Positions 26,230 through 34,647 of a DNA stretch of 64,000 nucleotides are shown in pieces. Below the pieces are notes generated by a model, which made no database searches, was not told the origin of the DNA, and saw nothing but the letters and a program-made list of their open reading frames with translations. The position numbers were made by a program, and so were the translations under genes. Each line of letters begins with the position of its first letter. Position 1 is the first letter of the stretch. The stretch is from an uncultured Alistipes sp. (lineage in GTDB: Bacteria; Bacteroidota; Bacteroidia; Bacteroidales; Rikenellaceae): contig CAJTYA010000011.1 in NCBI GenBank assembly GCA_910583985.1, forward strand, positions 1 through 64,000. The letters are read 5' to 3'.

Positions 26230-27099
26230 ATGAAGATGAAACGCCTGTTTGCCTTTACGATCCTTCTGTACGTCCTCGCCTCCTGCGACCGAAACCGGTC
26301 CGAAGCTGCGCGGACGCTTTCGGTCAGCATCGAACCGCTGCGTTATCTGACCGAACAGATTACGGGAGACGATTTCGAAATCAACGTGCTCGTGCCGCCG
26401 GGGTCCGGCCCCGAAACCTATGAGCCTACCCCCACCCAGATGCGGCAGCTCGCCCGTTCGGAGGCCTACATCGCCGTCGGACTGATCGACTTCGAACACC
26501 GGCTGCAAACGGCCGTCGCCAGCAACATGCCCGACGTGGCCGTCGTTTCCGTCTCGGAAAACGTTCCGCTTTCGGAGGGAGAATGCCATCACGAAACGGA
26601 TGCAGGGGAGGGCCACCATCACGGGTACGACCCGCATATATGGACGTCGCCGTCCCGGCTCAAAACGATGGCCCGCACGATTCTCGACCGGCTGTCGGCG
26701 GACAATCCCGACTCGGTCCGGTACCGGGAGAATTACGACCGTTTCGTCCTCCGGATGGACTCGCTCGACAGTGCCATCCGTTCGATTCTTTCCGAAGCGA
26801 AGACGACCGCCTTTTTGATTTTTCATCCTGCACTGGGCTATTTCGCCGACGACTACGGCCTCCGTCAGATCGCGCTGGAAAACGAGGGCAAGGAACCCTC
26901 GGCCGAACACCTGCGTCGGATAGTGGACAGCGCCCGCCGCAACGGCATCGACAAAGTATTGTACCAACGGCAGTTCAGTCGCAACACGGTGGATGCGTTG
27001 GCCGAAGAACTCGGCATCGAGGCGGTGGCCGTCGATCCCTTGGGTTACGACGTTCCAGGCAACTTGCTGCAAATCGCCCGCCTGATCGCACAGCCATGA
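26230..27099 (+). CDS. Zinc/manganese-type ABC transporter substrate-binding lipoprotein
   Basis: Cluster A-I (ZnuA/TroA) metal-binding protein, 289 residues. The signal peptide ends with a lipobox VLASC (Cys near residue 19), so it should be a lipoprotein. A His-rich loop (ECHHETDAGEGHHHG near 118-132) precedes the metal-site HIWTSP segment, as in ZnuA proteins that capture zinc. The C-terminal domain has FHPALGYFADDYGL near 198. Its stop overlaps the ATG of the ATPase gene by 4 bases. No permease gene follows. Confidence 0.9.
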   Translation: MKMKRLFAFTILLYVLASCDRNRSEAARTLSVSIEPLRYLTEQITGDDFEINVLVPPGSGPETYEPTPTQMRQLARSEAYIAVGLIDFEHRLQTAVASNMPDVAVVSVSENVPLSEGECHHETDAGEGHHHGYDPHIWTSPSRLKTMARTILDRLSADNPDSVRYRENYDRFVLRMDSLDSAIRSILSEAKTTAFLIFHPALGYFADDYGLRQIALENEGKEPSAEHLRRIVDSARRNGIDKVLYQRQFSRNTVDALAEELGIEAVAVDPLGYDVPGNLLQIARLIAQP

Positions 27100-27839
27100 A
27101 AATCGTTTCGCTGAATCATGTGTCGGTCAGCTACGACCGGAACGAGGTGTTGAGCGATGTCTGTCTCGACATCTTCTCGGACGATTTCGTCGGCGTGATC
27201 GGCCCGAACGGCGGCGGAAAGACGACGCTCGTCAAAGCGATGCTCAAAGCCGTGCCCTACTCCGGCGAGGTGACGTATTCCGCCGAAATCGAAAGCGACG
27301 GCTACCGCAGGATCGGTTATCTGCCCCAGATCGCCGACATCGACAAGGCGTTTCCCATATCGGTCCGCCACGTCGTCCTGTCGGGCCTGCAAGCCCGGAA
27401 AAAACTCTTCGGCCGTTACACGGCACGAGACAGGGAACACGCCGAGCAACTGCTGGATATGTGCGGCATGCTGCCTTTGGCGCTCCGTCCCATCGGCGAG
27501 CTGTCCGGAGGCCAGCTCCAACGCGTGCTGCTCTGCCGGGCCCTGATCTCGGACCCGGCCCTGCTGTTGCTGGACGAACCGACGAACTTCGTGGACAACC
27601 GCTTCGAGAAGGAGCTCTACACGCTGTTGCGTCGTCTGAACGAAAAAATGGCCATCGTCATGGTGTCGCACGATCTGGGTACCGTATCGAGCTATGTCAA
27701 GTCGATCGTATGCGTCAACCGGTCCGTTCACCGGCACGATTCGAACCGAATTACGGCCGAACAGCTGCACAACTACGACTGTCCGATCCAAGTGGTCTAC
27801 CACGGCGACATTCCGCACACGGTATTGGAAAGGCACTGA
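27096..27839 (+). CDS. Zinc/manganese-type ABC transporter ATP-binding protein
   Basis: ATPase of a ZnuC/MntB-like importer, 247 residues. Walker A GPNGGGKTTLV is near residue 34, the Q-loop GYLPQ near 70, signature LSGGQLQR near 134 and Walker B LLLLDEPT near 155. The start overlaps the preceding stop as ATGA, indicating translational coupling. The permease subunit, usually next in such operons, is absent: 27840-28618 has no gene with transmembrane segments. It must be encoded elsewhere or have been lost. Confidence 0.93.
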   Translation: MKIVSLNHVSVSYDRNEVLSDVCLDIFSDDFVGVIGPNGGGKTTLVKAMLKAVPYSGEVTYSAEIESDGYRRIGYLPQIADIDKAFPISVRHVVLSGLQARKKLFGRYTARDREHAEQLLDMCGMLPLALRPIGELSGGQLQRVLLCRALISDPALLLLDEPTNFVDNRFEKELYTLLRRLNEKMAIVMVSHDLGTVSSYVKSIVCVNRSVHRHDSNRITAEQLHNYDCPIQVVYHGDIPHTVLERH

Positions 27840-28618
27840 CAGGGTCCCGCAGGCTTTCCCCGAAAACGGCGCAAGACGCAACCGGGCGGCAGACGACTCC
27901 GGCCCCGCCTTTTATCCTACGGTTCCGCCGCCATAGAGCCTCCGACGGCCGGATACCGTGTCCGCAGCCCGACCTTCCGCCTTCTTCTCCCGTCCGATCC
28001 GAAATACTTAAGAGGCTGCCGCCCCCGATCCGGCACTCCGGATGCTCGACATGGGGTGCAGAACGTGACGTCCGGGGCCGAACCGGTTTGTTCGAGACAT
28101 CTCCGGGGGAAATACCCGTTTCTTCCGGTGGCATGAAGCCCGCGTTCCCGGCCGAAAGAAAAGCCCGCTGCGGCCCTGTTTTCGCCCCTGCTCCCGTTCT
28201 TCTCCGGAGCTTCTTCGCGCAAAAACACAGACCGTTATAACAGGCTTTTTCCGTTCGTCCCCGGACAGAACCGGAACGCGCCGGGCGAACAACCCCTGTC
28301 GGACGAAAGGCCGAAAAAACTTTCGCCGCTTTCCGTCGTTATGCCTGCAATTCCGGACAGAAGAAAGATAAAACTCAAAGAACCATCCCCATACGACGTT
28401 CGACCGGCCCCTCCGCTCCGTCCGCATGCAAAGATACGGCTCGACGAACGACTCTCACGCCGCCTCACGCCGGTGCCAAACACGCCGCACAAAACAATTG
28501 CATCCGGAACGGAAATACCGTTCCGGATGCAACGTAATGGAGGATTCGGGACCGCCGCCCGGAGACTGTCCGCTCCGCTGCCACGGAAGCGAAACCCGTT
28601 CTATTCATGGGAGGTCGC
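27840..28618. other. Gene-free interval after the zinc-transporter ATPase
   Basis: Only chance frames, none with the hydrophobic pattern expected of the missing permease. It holds a TATCTTTG on the minus strand (complement of 28429-28436) without a -33 partner, and the terminator of the leftward gene at 28498-28532. Confidence 0.5.
28498..28532 (-). terminator. Terminator of the 94-residue protein gene
   Basis: A perfect 15-base stem (28498-28512 with 28518-28532, loop AAATA) followed on the minus strand by TTGTTTT, about 90 bases past the stop of the leftward gene. Confidence 0.8.
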
Positions 28619-28903
28619 CTATTTACAGATTTCGCTGAGTTTGGAGAACAGGCCGTCGATACGAGCCATGATGTCGCGGCGCATCTGGGCGTAATGTTTC
28701 CTGACCAGACTGGGGTTGTGCTTTTCGGCCGGGTGGTTGGCCTTGTATATCATTTCGTTACGAAAAGCGACCGTTTCCTCGATCACCGCGATGATCTCCG
28801 AACGCTTTTCTTCGGGATTGAAATAAAGAGCCATATAACAATCCGAAATCACTTCGTTCGCGAGATAGTCGATGTCGCTTTTAATGCGTCTGATGCTTGC
28901 CAT
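28619..28903 (-). CDS. Conserved small protein of unknown function
   Basis: A 94-residue, probably helical and cytoplasmic protein with no signal peptide. It begins MASIRRIKSDIDYLANEVIS and is rich in charged residues with heptad-like spacing, which suggests a coiled coil or helical bundle. Proteins of this size and start are widespread in Bacteroidales, without known function as far as I can recall. It has its own -7 element and terminator, so it is a single-gene unit. Confidence 0.8.
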   Translation of the reverse strand: MASIRRIKSDIDYLANEVISDCYMALYFNPEEKRSEIIAVIEETVAFRNEMIYKANHPAEKHNPSLVRKHYAQMRRDIMARIDGLFSKLSEICK

Positions 28904-28937
28904 AATTCACTGTTTTTAATTCGTGCGTTGATGATAA

Positions 28938-28945
28938 CAAAGATA
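28938..28945 (-). promoter_or_regulatory. -7 element for the 94-residue protein gene
   Basis: TATCTTTG on the minus strand, 35 bases upstream of the start at 28903 and just inside the spacer after nnr. Exact TAnnTTTG match. Confidence 0.55.
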
Positions 28946-28950
28946 GGAAA

Positions 28951-30435
28951 CTATTCGATTCCGGCAAAGGCTTCGCCCAGAAATTCGACCAGATCGGACG
29001 CATTCATTCCCTCCTCTCCGTAACGTTCGGCAGCGAGGTCCCCGGCCCGACCGTGCACGTATACGCCCAGCAGCGCGGCCGAAAGCGGGTCGTAACCGCG
29101 GGCGAGCAGCCCCGCCAGATAACCGGTCAGCACGTCTCCGCTGCCGCCTTTGGCCATACCCGGATTGCCCGAAGCGTTGAAGCAGAGGTCGCCCTGCGGC
29201 GTGCAGATCATCGTATGAGCGCCTTTGACGACGACAACGGAGGCAAGTTCGGCCGCCAGACGCTTCACCCTCCCGATCTTCTCGCCGTCGTCCGCCCACG
29301 GCCCGATCAACCGCCGGAGCTCTCCGGGGTGCGGAGTGAGAATCGACCCGGCGGGTACCGCCTCCCGCAGACCGGGATCGGAGGCGAGCATGTTCAAGGC
29401 GTCCGCATCGAGCACCGCGGGCTTTCCGCAGCGCAACAGATCGCCCAAAGCCCGCGCCGAGAGCGGGCTCCGCCCCACTCCGCAACCGACGCCGACGGCC
29501 CGATAAGGCTCCGTATCGGCCGGCAGAGCCGAAAAAACGGATTCGGGATCGGGGCTCACGATGGCCGACGGACAGGAGGCATGCACGGCGAACCGCTCGC
29601 TTTCGGGTATGCGCACGCTCACCAGTCCGCACCCGGACCGCAGCGCGGCGCCCGCGGCCAGCACGGCAGCCCCGGCCATCCCTTTCGATCCGCAAACCAA
29701 CAGTGCATGGCCGTAGGTGCCCTTATGCGCATAACGGGCACGGGGAAGCACCAGCGGGCGAACCAACGCTTCGTCCGCATAACGGTACGGGGACGCCGCC
29801 CGCCGCTTGTACTCCTCGCTCAGGCCGATCGGCAGCACGACGAGACGGCCGGCCGCCTCGCCGCCTTCGGGCAACAACAGAGCGAGTTTGGGAAATTCGA
29901 GCGTCAGCGTCACCGAAGCCCGCACCGTCTCGCGTCCCGCATTGCCGAATTCGGAAAGCATGCCCGACGGCAGGTCGATGGAAATCACGCGGCACCCCGA
30001 CGCATTGATCGTCCGCACCGCCCGCAGCACCGGCTCCGAAAGGTCCCCGCGGACGCCGGTTCCGAGCATCGCATCGACGACGACCGCGCCGTCCGCAAGA
30101 GGCGGGAACGCTCCGGGCGGCACCCGTTCGACACCCTCCGGCAGCCGCTCCAGATTGCACCGGCACTCTTCGGACAAGACGTCCTTTCCGAACAACATAC
30201 GGACGGAACAGGCGTACCCGGCCCGATGCAACATCCGCGCGACGGCCAGCCCGTCCCCTCCGTTGTTCCCCTTGCCGATAAAAAACACGAGCGGGTGTTC
30301 CGGCCCGACGTCCACCTCGATCCACCGGGCTATCGCCTCCGAAGCCCGCTCCATCAAAGCGAGGCTGTCCACCGGTTCGTGCTCGATCGTATAACGGTCG
30401 GCTTCCCGAATCTGTTTGCCTGTCAGAATCTTCAT
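28951..30435 (-). CDS. nnr: Bifunctional NAD(P)H-hydrate epimerase/dehydratase
   Basis: Repairs hydrated NADH and NADPH. The 494-residue fusion has an N-terminal YjeF epimerase domain (about 1-215; GKGNNGGDGLAVARML near 55, VDAMLGTG near 124). The C-terminal ADP-dependent dehydratase domain (about 225-494) has HKGTYGHALLV near 240, LTPHPGELRRL near 370 and the AKGGSGDVLTGYLAGLL motif near 428. This is the standard bacterial arrangement. No partner gene is adjacent. Confidence 0.95.
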   Translation of the reverse strand: MKILTGKQIREADRYTIEHEPVDSLALMERASEAIARWIEVDVGPEHPLVFFIGKGNNGGDGLAVARMLHRAGYACSVRMLFGKDVLSEECRCNLERLPEGVERVPPGAFPPLADGAVVVDAMLGTGVRGDLSEPVLRAVRTINASGCRVISIDLPSGMLSEFGNAGRETVRASVTLTLEFPKLALLLPEGGEAAGRLVVLPIGLSEEYKRRAASPYRYADEALVRPLVLPRARYAHKGTYGHALLVCGSKGMAGAAVLAAGAALRSGCGLVSVRIPESERFAVHASCPSAIVSPDPESVFSALPADTEPYRAVGVGCGVGRSPLSARALGDLLRCGKPAVLDADALNMLASDPGLREAVPAGSILTPHPGELRRLIGPWADDGEKIGRVKRLAAELASVVVVKGAHTMICTPQGDLCFNASGNPGMAKGGSGDVLTGYLAGLLARGYDPLSAALLGVYVHGRAGDLAAERYGEEGMNASDLVEFLGEAFAGIE

Positions 30436-30758
30436 ATTTCGATTGTTTTACGACGACTTGCGCCTGCATTCTCTCCATAAAACCGGTCCGGCAACTTTCA
30501 TCCGGAGCCGGACACCCTCCTATTCCATACCCCGCTCCGCTTCGGGTTCGGAGGTTCGCCCCGGCATCCGCCCGGCAACGGGCTCTGCGGACAAACCGCC
30601 GCATCCGGACGGAAAGAAGCCGCATTCCCGCCCTATCCGCAGAGCGCGGACCCTTTCCGCTCTTACTCGTATCGCGTCTTCGGGACGCAGTGCAAGCATA
30701 ACGCCTCCGGAACCGGAAACACGGGTAGACTTCCGCAGGGCCTCTTTCTTTTCCATCA

Positions 30759-30860
30759 TTTTCCTCGGAGGACAAGCAGGCGCCGCTTCAGGCGTTGATT
30801 TTCGACTCGGTGTTCAATCCTTTCCGGGGCATCATCGCCTATTACCGCATATTCAACGGA
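30759..30860 (+). pseudogene. Fragment of an elongation factor 4 (lepA) gene
   Basis: In the frame starting at 30759 the translation contains EDKQAPLQALIFDSVFNPF followed by RGIIAYYRIFNG. This is the start of domain 2 of LepA (elongation factor 4), where Bacteroidota proteins read like DPEAPLQALIFDSVFNSFRG. Only about 30 codons are recognisable. The frame closes upstream at 30726, and downstream of the Asn-Gly the similarity ends. A full lepA is about 595 codons, so this is a remnant, not a gene. An intact lepA is not in this window. Confidence 0.75.
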
Positions 30861-30951
30861 ATCGGCCGCAGCAACGCTTTCTACCAGCGCAGCCTTTCGC
30901 CTTGGAATGTGTGGCCGCATAATAACCTCCAAAGACTCGGCCGAAAACAGA

Positions 30952-31000
30952 ATCATTATGTTAAACGGTCATAGGCCGAAACCGCACGAAGGTACCGAAA
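30952..31000 (+). repeat. Short interspersed repeat, copy 2
   Basis: Begins ATTATGTTAAACGG at 30955 and shares GCACGAA and CGAAAAT blocks in the same order with 15627-15680. It lies about 95 bases after the lepA remnant. Similarity is moderate and by eye only. Confidence 0.45.
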
Positions 31001-31192
31001 ATATACGGTACGCCTCGCATGGCCGCAGACGCAGACAGCGGTATCGACCGTTTCGAGCGGCACCGGCCCTTCTCGGCAACACAGCTCCGACACGCAGCCC
31101 GATACGCCGATCCGGCACCGCTCCCCTCCCCGCCCGCTTCACGCCCCGAAGCGCTGCGGGCCCAGCACCTTTCGTCCCTCCTCGAACGGAAA

Positions 31193-31224
31193 AACCTGCC
31201 GGAACGGTCGTGTTCCGGCAGGTT
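31193..31224 (-). terminator. Terminator of the nqr operon
   Basis: A perfect 13-base stem (31193-31205 with 31212-31224, loop GGTCGT), followed on the minus strand by TTTTCC. It lies 32 bases past the nqrF stop. Confidence 0.85.
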
Positions 31225-31255
31225 CCTTTCGTTCGGTTCGGACGCCCGAAAAGGA

Positions 31256-32500
31256 TCAGGCGCCGAAGTTGTCGTACATGATATTCTCTTCGGGCACGCC
31301 GAGGCTGTCGAGCATTTTGGTCATCGAAGCCGTCATCATGGGCGGTCCGCAGAGGTAATACTCGATGTCTTCGGGCGCTTCGTGGTTCTTGAGGTAGTTG
31401 TCGAAAATCACCTGATGGATAAATCCGACATATCCTTTCCAGTCATCCTCTTTTTTGGGTTCCGAGAGGGCGATATGGAATTTGAAATTCGGAAATTCGC
31501 GTTCGATCTCCTCGAACTGTTCTTCGTAGAAAATCTCGCGTTTGGAACGCGCTCCGTACCAGAACGTCACGGGCTTGTCGGTCTTCTCGGTCTTGAACAG
31601 ATGGAAGATATGCGAACGCATGGGCGCCATACCGGCGCCGCCGCCGATGAACATCTTCTCGTTGGGCGTGTCCTTGACGAAAAATTCGCCGTAGGGGCCC
31701 GATATGGTCACCTTGTCGCCCGGCTTGCGGGAGAAGATGTAGGACGAGCAGATGCCCGGATTGACCTTCATGAACGCTCCCGCCGCACGATCCCACGGCG
31801 GCGTAGCGATACGGATATTGAGCATGATGATGTTGCCCTCGGCCGGGTGGTTGGCCATCGAATAGGCCCGGAACGTCGCTTCCGGATTCTTGGTCACCAG
31901 TCCCCACATCTTCATGTTGTCCCAATCCTCGCGGTATTGTTCCTCGATGTCGAAATCGCTGAACTTGATTTCGTCGTACTTGGGAATGTCGATCTGGATG
32001 TATCCGCCGGACCGGAAATTGAGTTTCTCGCCTTCGGGCAGTTTCACGACGAACTGCTTGATGAATGTGGCCACGTTGTGGTTGGAAACCACCTCGCACT
32101 CCCACTTCTTCACGCCGAGCACCGCTTCGGGCACTTTGATTTTCAGGTCTTCCTTCACCTTGACCTGACAGCCCAGACGCCACTTTTCGGCCTGCTGACG
32201 GCGGGTGAAGAAATTGACTTCGGTCGGCAGGATGTCGCCGCCGCCTTCGAGCACCTGACACTTGCACATGCCGCACGAGCCGCCGCCCCCGCAGGCCGAA
32301 GGCAGGAAGATGCCGTTGTCGCCCAGCGTCGAGAGCAGGCTTCCTCCGGGTTCGACGGTCAGTTTCCGCTCGCCGTCGTTGATGTCGATGCTGACTTCAC
32401 CCGAAGGGGTGAGCTTGTTTTTGGCATAGAGCAGCAACGCGACCAACACGAGCGTCACGACCAGAAATGCCGCTATGGCTACAATAATTGATAGTCCCAT
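31256..32500 (-). CDS. nqrF: Na+-translocating NADH:quinone reductase subunit F
   Basis: Entry subunit that oxidises NADH and passes electrons into the complex. The 414-residue protein has an N-terminal membrane helix (residues 3-25). A 2Fe-2S ferredoxin domain follows with ACGGGGSCGMCKCQV near 70 and the fourth Cys near 110. The FAD/NAD reductase domain has RAYSMANHP near 215 and GGGAGMAPMRSH near 280. It is the last gene of nqrABCDEF, 68 bases after nqrE, and is followed by the terminator. Confidence 0.97.
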   Translation of the reverse strand: MGLSIIVAIAAFLVVTLVLVALLLYAKNKLTPSGEVSIDINDGERKLTVEPGGSLLSTLGDNGIFLPSACGGGGSCGMCKCQVLEGGGDILPTEVNFFTRRQQAEKWRLGCQVKVKEDLKIKVPEAVLGVKKWECEVVSNHNVATFIKQFVVKLPEGEKLNFRSGGYIQIDIPKYDEIKFSDFDIEEQYREDWDNMKMWGLVTKNPEATFRAYSMANHPAEGNIIMLNIRIATPPWDRAAGAFMKVNPGICSSYIFSRKPGDKVTISGPYGEFFVKDTPNEKMFIGGGAGMAPMRSHIFHLFKTEKTDKPVTFWYGARSKREIFYEEQFEEIEREFPNFKFHIALSEPKKEDDWKGYVGFIHQVIFDNYLKNHEAPEDIEYYLCGPPMMTASMTKMLDSLGVPEENIMYDNFGA

Positions 32501-32568
32501 CTTTTATTTGTTCGGTTTTGGGCCGGACGTTCCGCGGAACGTCCGACGCATGGTTCTGAATTTGTCGA

Positions 32569-33201
32569 TTACAACTGAATGCCCATGAACGTCATGAAAG
32601 CGATGCCCATCAGGCCGGTCAGGATAAAGGTGATCCCCACCCCGCGCAGCGGAGCCGGCACGTTCGAGTAGGCGATCTTCTCGCGGATGGCGGCCATCAG
32701 CACGATAGCCAGCCACCAGCCGATGCCCGAACCCGCCGCGAAAGCGGTGGCCTCGCCCAGCGAAGCGTAGTCGCGTTCCTGCATGAACAGCGAGCCGCCC
32801 ATGATGGCGCAGTTCACGGCGATCAGCGGCAGGAAAATACCCAACTGGTTGTAGAGCGCCGGAGCGAACTTCTCGACGATCATTTCGACCAATTGGACGA
32901 ACGACGCGATCACGGCGATGAACACGATGAAACTCAGGAAGCTCAGGTCGATTTCGCTTTTCCCGCCGACCCCGTAATCGGGATCGAGCCATCCTAACGC
33001 ACCGGGCGAAAGGATATATTCGTTGAGCAGATAGTTGATCGGCACGGTCATCACCATGACGAAAATGACGGCGACGCCGAGCCCCATAGCGGTCTTCACG
33101 CTCTTGCTGACGGCGATGTAGGAACACATGCCGAAGAAGAATGCGAACACCATGTTGTCTATGAAGATAGACCGGACGAATATGCTGATAATGTTTTCCA
33201 T
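32569..33201 (-). CDS. nqrE: Na+-translocating NADH:quinone reductase subunit E
   Basis: Integral membrane subunit of 210 residues with about six hydrophobic helices, homologous to NqrD and RnfA/E. The family Cys is visible in FFFGMCSYIAVSKS near residue 26 and a second one in AVNCAIMGGSLF near 120; these bind the intramembrane Fe-S centre with NqrD. It lies 15 bases from nqrD. Confidence 0.96.
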   Translation of the reverse strand: MENIISIFVRSIFIDNMVFAFFFGMCSYIAVSKSVKTAMGLGVAVIFVMVMTVPINYLLNEYILSPGALGWLDPDYGVGGKSEIDLSFLSFIVFIAVIASFVQLVEMIVEKFAPALYNQLGIFLPLIAVNCAIMGGSLFMQERDYASLGEATAFAAGSGIGWWLAIVLMAAIREKIAYSNVPAPLRGVGITFILTGLMGIAFMTFMGIQL

Positions 33202-33216
33202 GTGCGTACCTCTTTC

Positions 33217-33867
33217 CTATTTTTCAATCAGGTTTCTGTTGCGGCTGCGCTGAATCCAGATGATGAGCCCCACGCAGATAAGCGCCATCGGAGGCAGGAT
33301 CATCAGGCCGTTGTTCACGTAACCGACCTCGTAGAGTCCGAGCTTTTCCATCACCGGGTATCCCCACAGGGTTCCGGCGCCGAGCAGTTCGCGGAAGAAG
33401 CCCAGCACGATCAGAATCAGGCCGTAGCCCATCCCATTGCCGACGCCGTCGAGAAACGCGGGCCACGGCTTGTTGCCTAACGCGAACGCCTCGATGCGTC
33501 CCATGATGATGCAGTTGGTAATGATGAGTCCGACGAATACGGAGAGCTGCTTGCTCACGTCGTAGACATAGGCCTTGAGCACCTGATCGACGAGAATCAC
33601 CAGCGAGGCCACGACGACCAGTTGGACGATGATGCGGATACGCGAGGGAATCCCCTTGCGGAGCAGCGAGACGATGAGGCTGGCGAACCCGGTGACGACC
33701 ATCACGGAAATGCTCATCACGAAAGCCGGTTTGAGCTTGGCCGTCACGGCCAGGGCGGAGCAGATCCCCAGAATCTGCACCGTGACCGGGTTGTTCTGAC
33801 CGAACGGAGAGGTCAGCAATTTCATATTCTTAGCCGAAAAAAGAGGCTCTTTCTCTTGGTTACTCAT
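33217..33867 (-). CDS. nqrD: Na+-translocating NADH:quinone reductase subunit D
   Basis: Six-helix membrane subunit of 216 residues, paired with NqrE around the intramembrane Fe-S site. Cys residues lie in ILGICSALAVTAKLKPA near residue 33 and in LIITNCIIMGRIEAFA near 117, at the expected inverted positions relative to NqrE. The start overlaps the nqrC stop by 8 bases. Confidence 0.96.
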   Translation of the reverse strand: MSNQEKEPLFSAKNMKLLTSPFGQNNPVTVQILGICSALAVTAKLKPAFVMSISVMVVTGFASLIVSLLRKGIPSRIRIIVQLVVVASLVILVDQVLKAYVYDVSKQLSVFVGLIITNCIIMGRIEAFALGNKPWPAFLDGVGNGMGYGLILIVLGFFRELLGAGTLWGYPVMEKLGLYEVGYVNNGLMILPPMALICVGLIIWIQRSRNRNLIEK

Positions 33868-34636
33868 TGTTTTCCGAATTAGAGGTTAATACCTGCTCCT
33901 GCGTCCGGTCTCCGAGCTGTTTCCGGATGAAGGCGTCGTAATCGCTCAGGCAGTCCTTGAGCATGTTTTCGACGCCCACGCTGGTCAGCGTTCCGCCCGA
34001 AACGGCATCCACGGCATAGGGATCGTCGTCCGGCGCCCCGCCCTTCTGCAAGGCGATGGCCACGACCTTCCCGTCGCGAAGAATCTTTTTGCCCTTGAAC
34101 TGGGCCTGAAAGGCGGGCGTGGCGATTTCGGCGCCCAAACCGGGCGTTTCGCCCTTATGGTCGAAGACGATGCCCTCCACCGTATCCCAGTCCTCGGCCA
34201 GCGCCACATAGCCCCAGACCGGACCCCAGAGGCCCGTTCCCCATACGGGAATCACGTAGCTCGTCTTCCCCGCATCGTTGCGGCTGACGAACACGGGCAA
34301 CTGACGTTCCGACGCCGGTTTTTCGTACTGCATTTTCAGATCGGACAACAGGGCGAACGCATCGACGCCTTCGATTTTACCGCCCTCGACATCGACGGCG
34401 TAGCTGTCCACGATGTACTTTCGGTACATTTCGTTGATATAGGCCGCCTTGTCCGGCACCCGGTCCGCTTCGCCGCCCTCGCCGATGGAGCGCAGGATGT
34501 CGCCCATCTTTTCGACCCTCGCATTCTGCTGCTGAACGCCCTTGAGCGACAACGCGGCGAACGAGAGCACCGCCGCCACGATCACGACCATGACCGAGGC
34601 ATAGGTAATAATATAGGTATTGCTGTTCTTATTCAT
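33860..34636 (-). CDS. nqrC: Na+-translocating NADH:quinone reductase subunit C
   Basis: Periplasm-facing flavoprotein of 258 residues with one N-terminal helix (about residues 10-32). Covalent FMN is attached to Thr in the motif VSGGTLTSVGV near residue 215, which is intact here. A GLGAEIATPAFQAQFKGK segment near 160 is also typical. It overlaps nqrD by 8 bases and follows nqrB by 11. Confidence 0.96.
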   Translation of the reverse strand: MNKNSNTYIITYASVMVVIVAAVLSFAALSLKGVQQQNARVEKMGDILRSIGEGGEADRVPDKAAYINEMYRKYIVDSYAVDVEGGKIEGVDAFALLSDLKMQYEKPASERQLPVFVSRNDAGKTSYVIPVWGTGLWGPVWGYVALAEDWDTVEGIVFDHKGETPGLGAEIATPAFQAQFKGKKILRDGKVVAIALQKGGAPDDDPYAVDAVSGGTLTSVGVENMLKDCLSDYDAFIRKQLGDRTQEQVLTSNSENNE

Positions 34637-34647
34637 ATTTCCTCGAC

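Larger units (their letters stand above)
30436..31255. other. Interval between nqrF and nnr with a lepA remnant
   Basis: No intact gene. It holds a short lepA-like coding remnant (about 30759-30860), a short repeat starting at 30955, and the nqr terminator at 31193-31224. The rest shows only chance frames. Confidence 0.55.

Noticed and set aside
27721..27760. GATTCGAACC, the reverse complement of a tRNA T-arm motif
   Set aside because: It lies inside the ABC ATPase coding sequence, and no cloverleaf or acceptor stem can be drawn around it.
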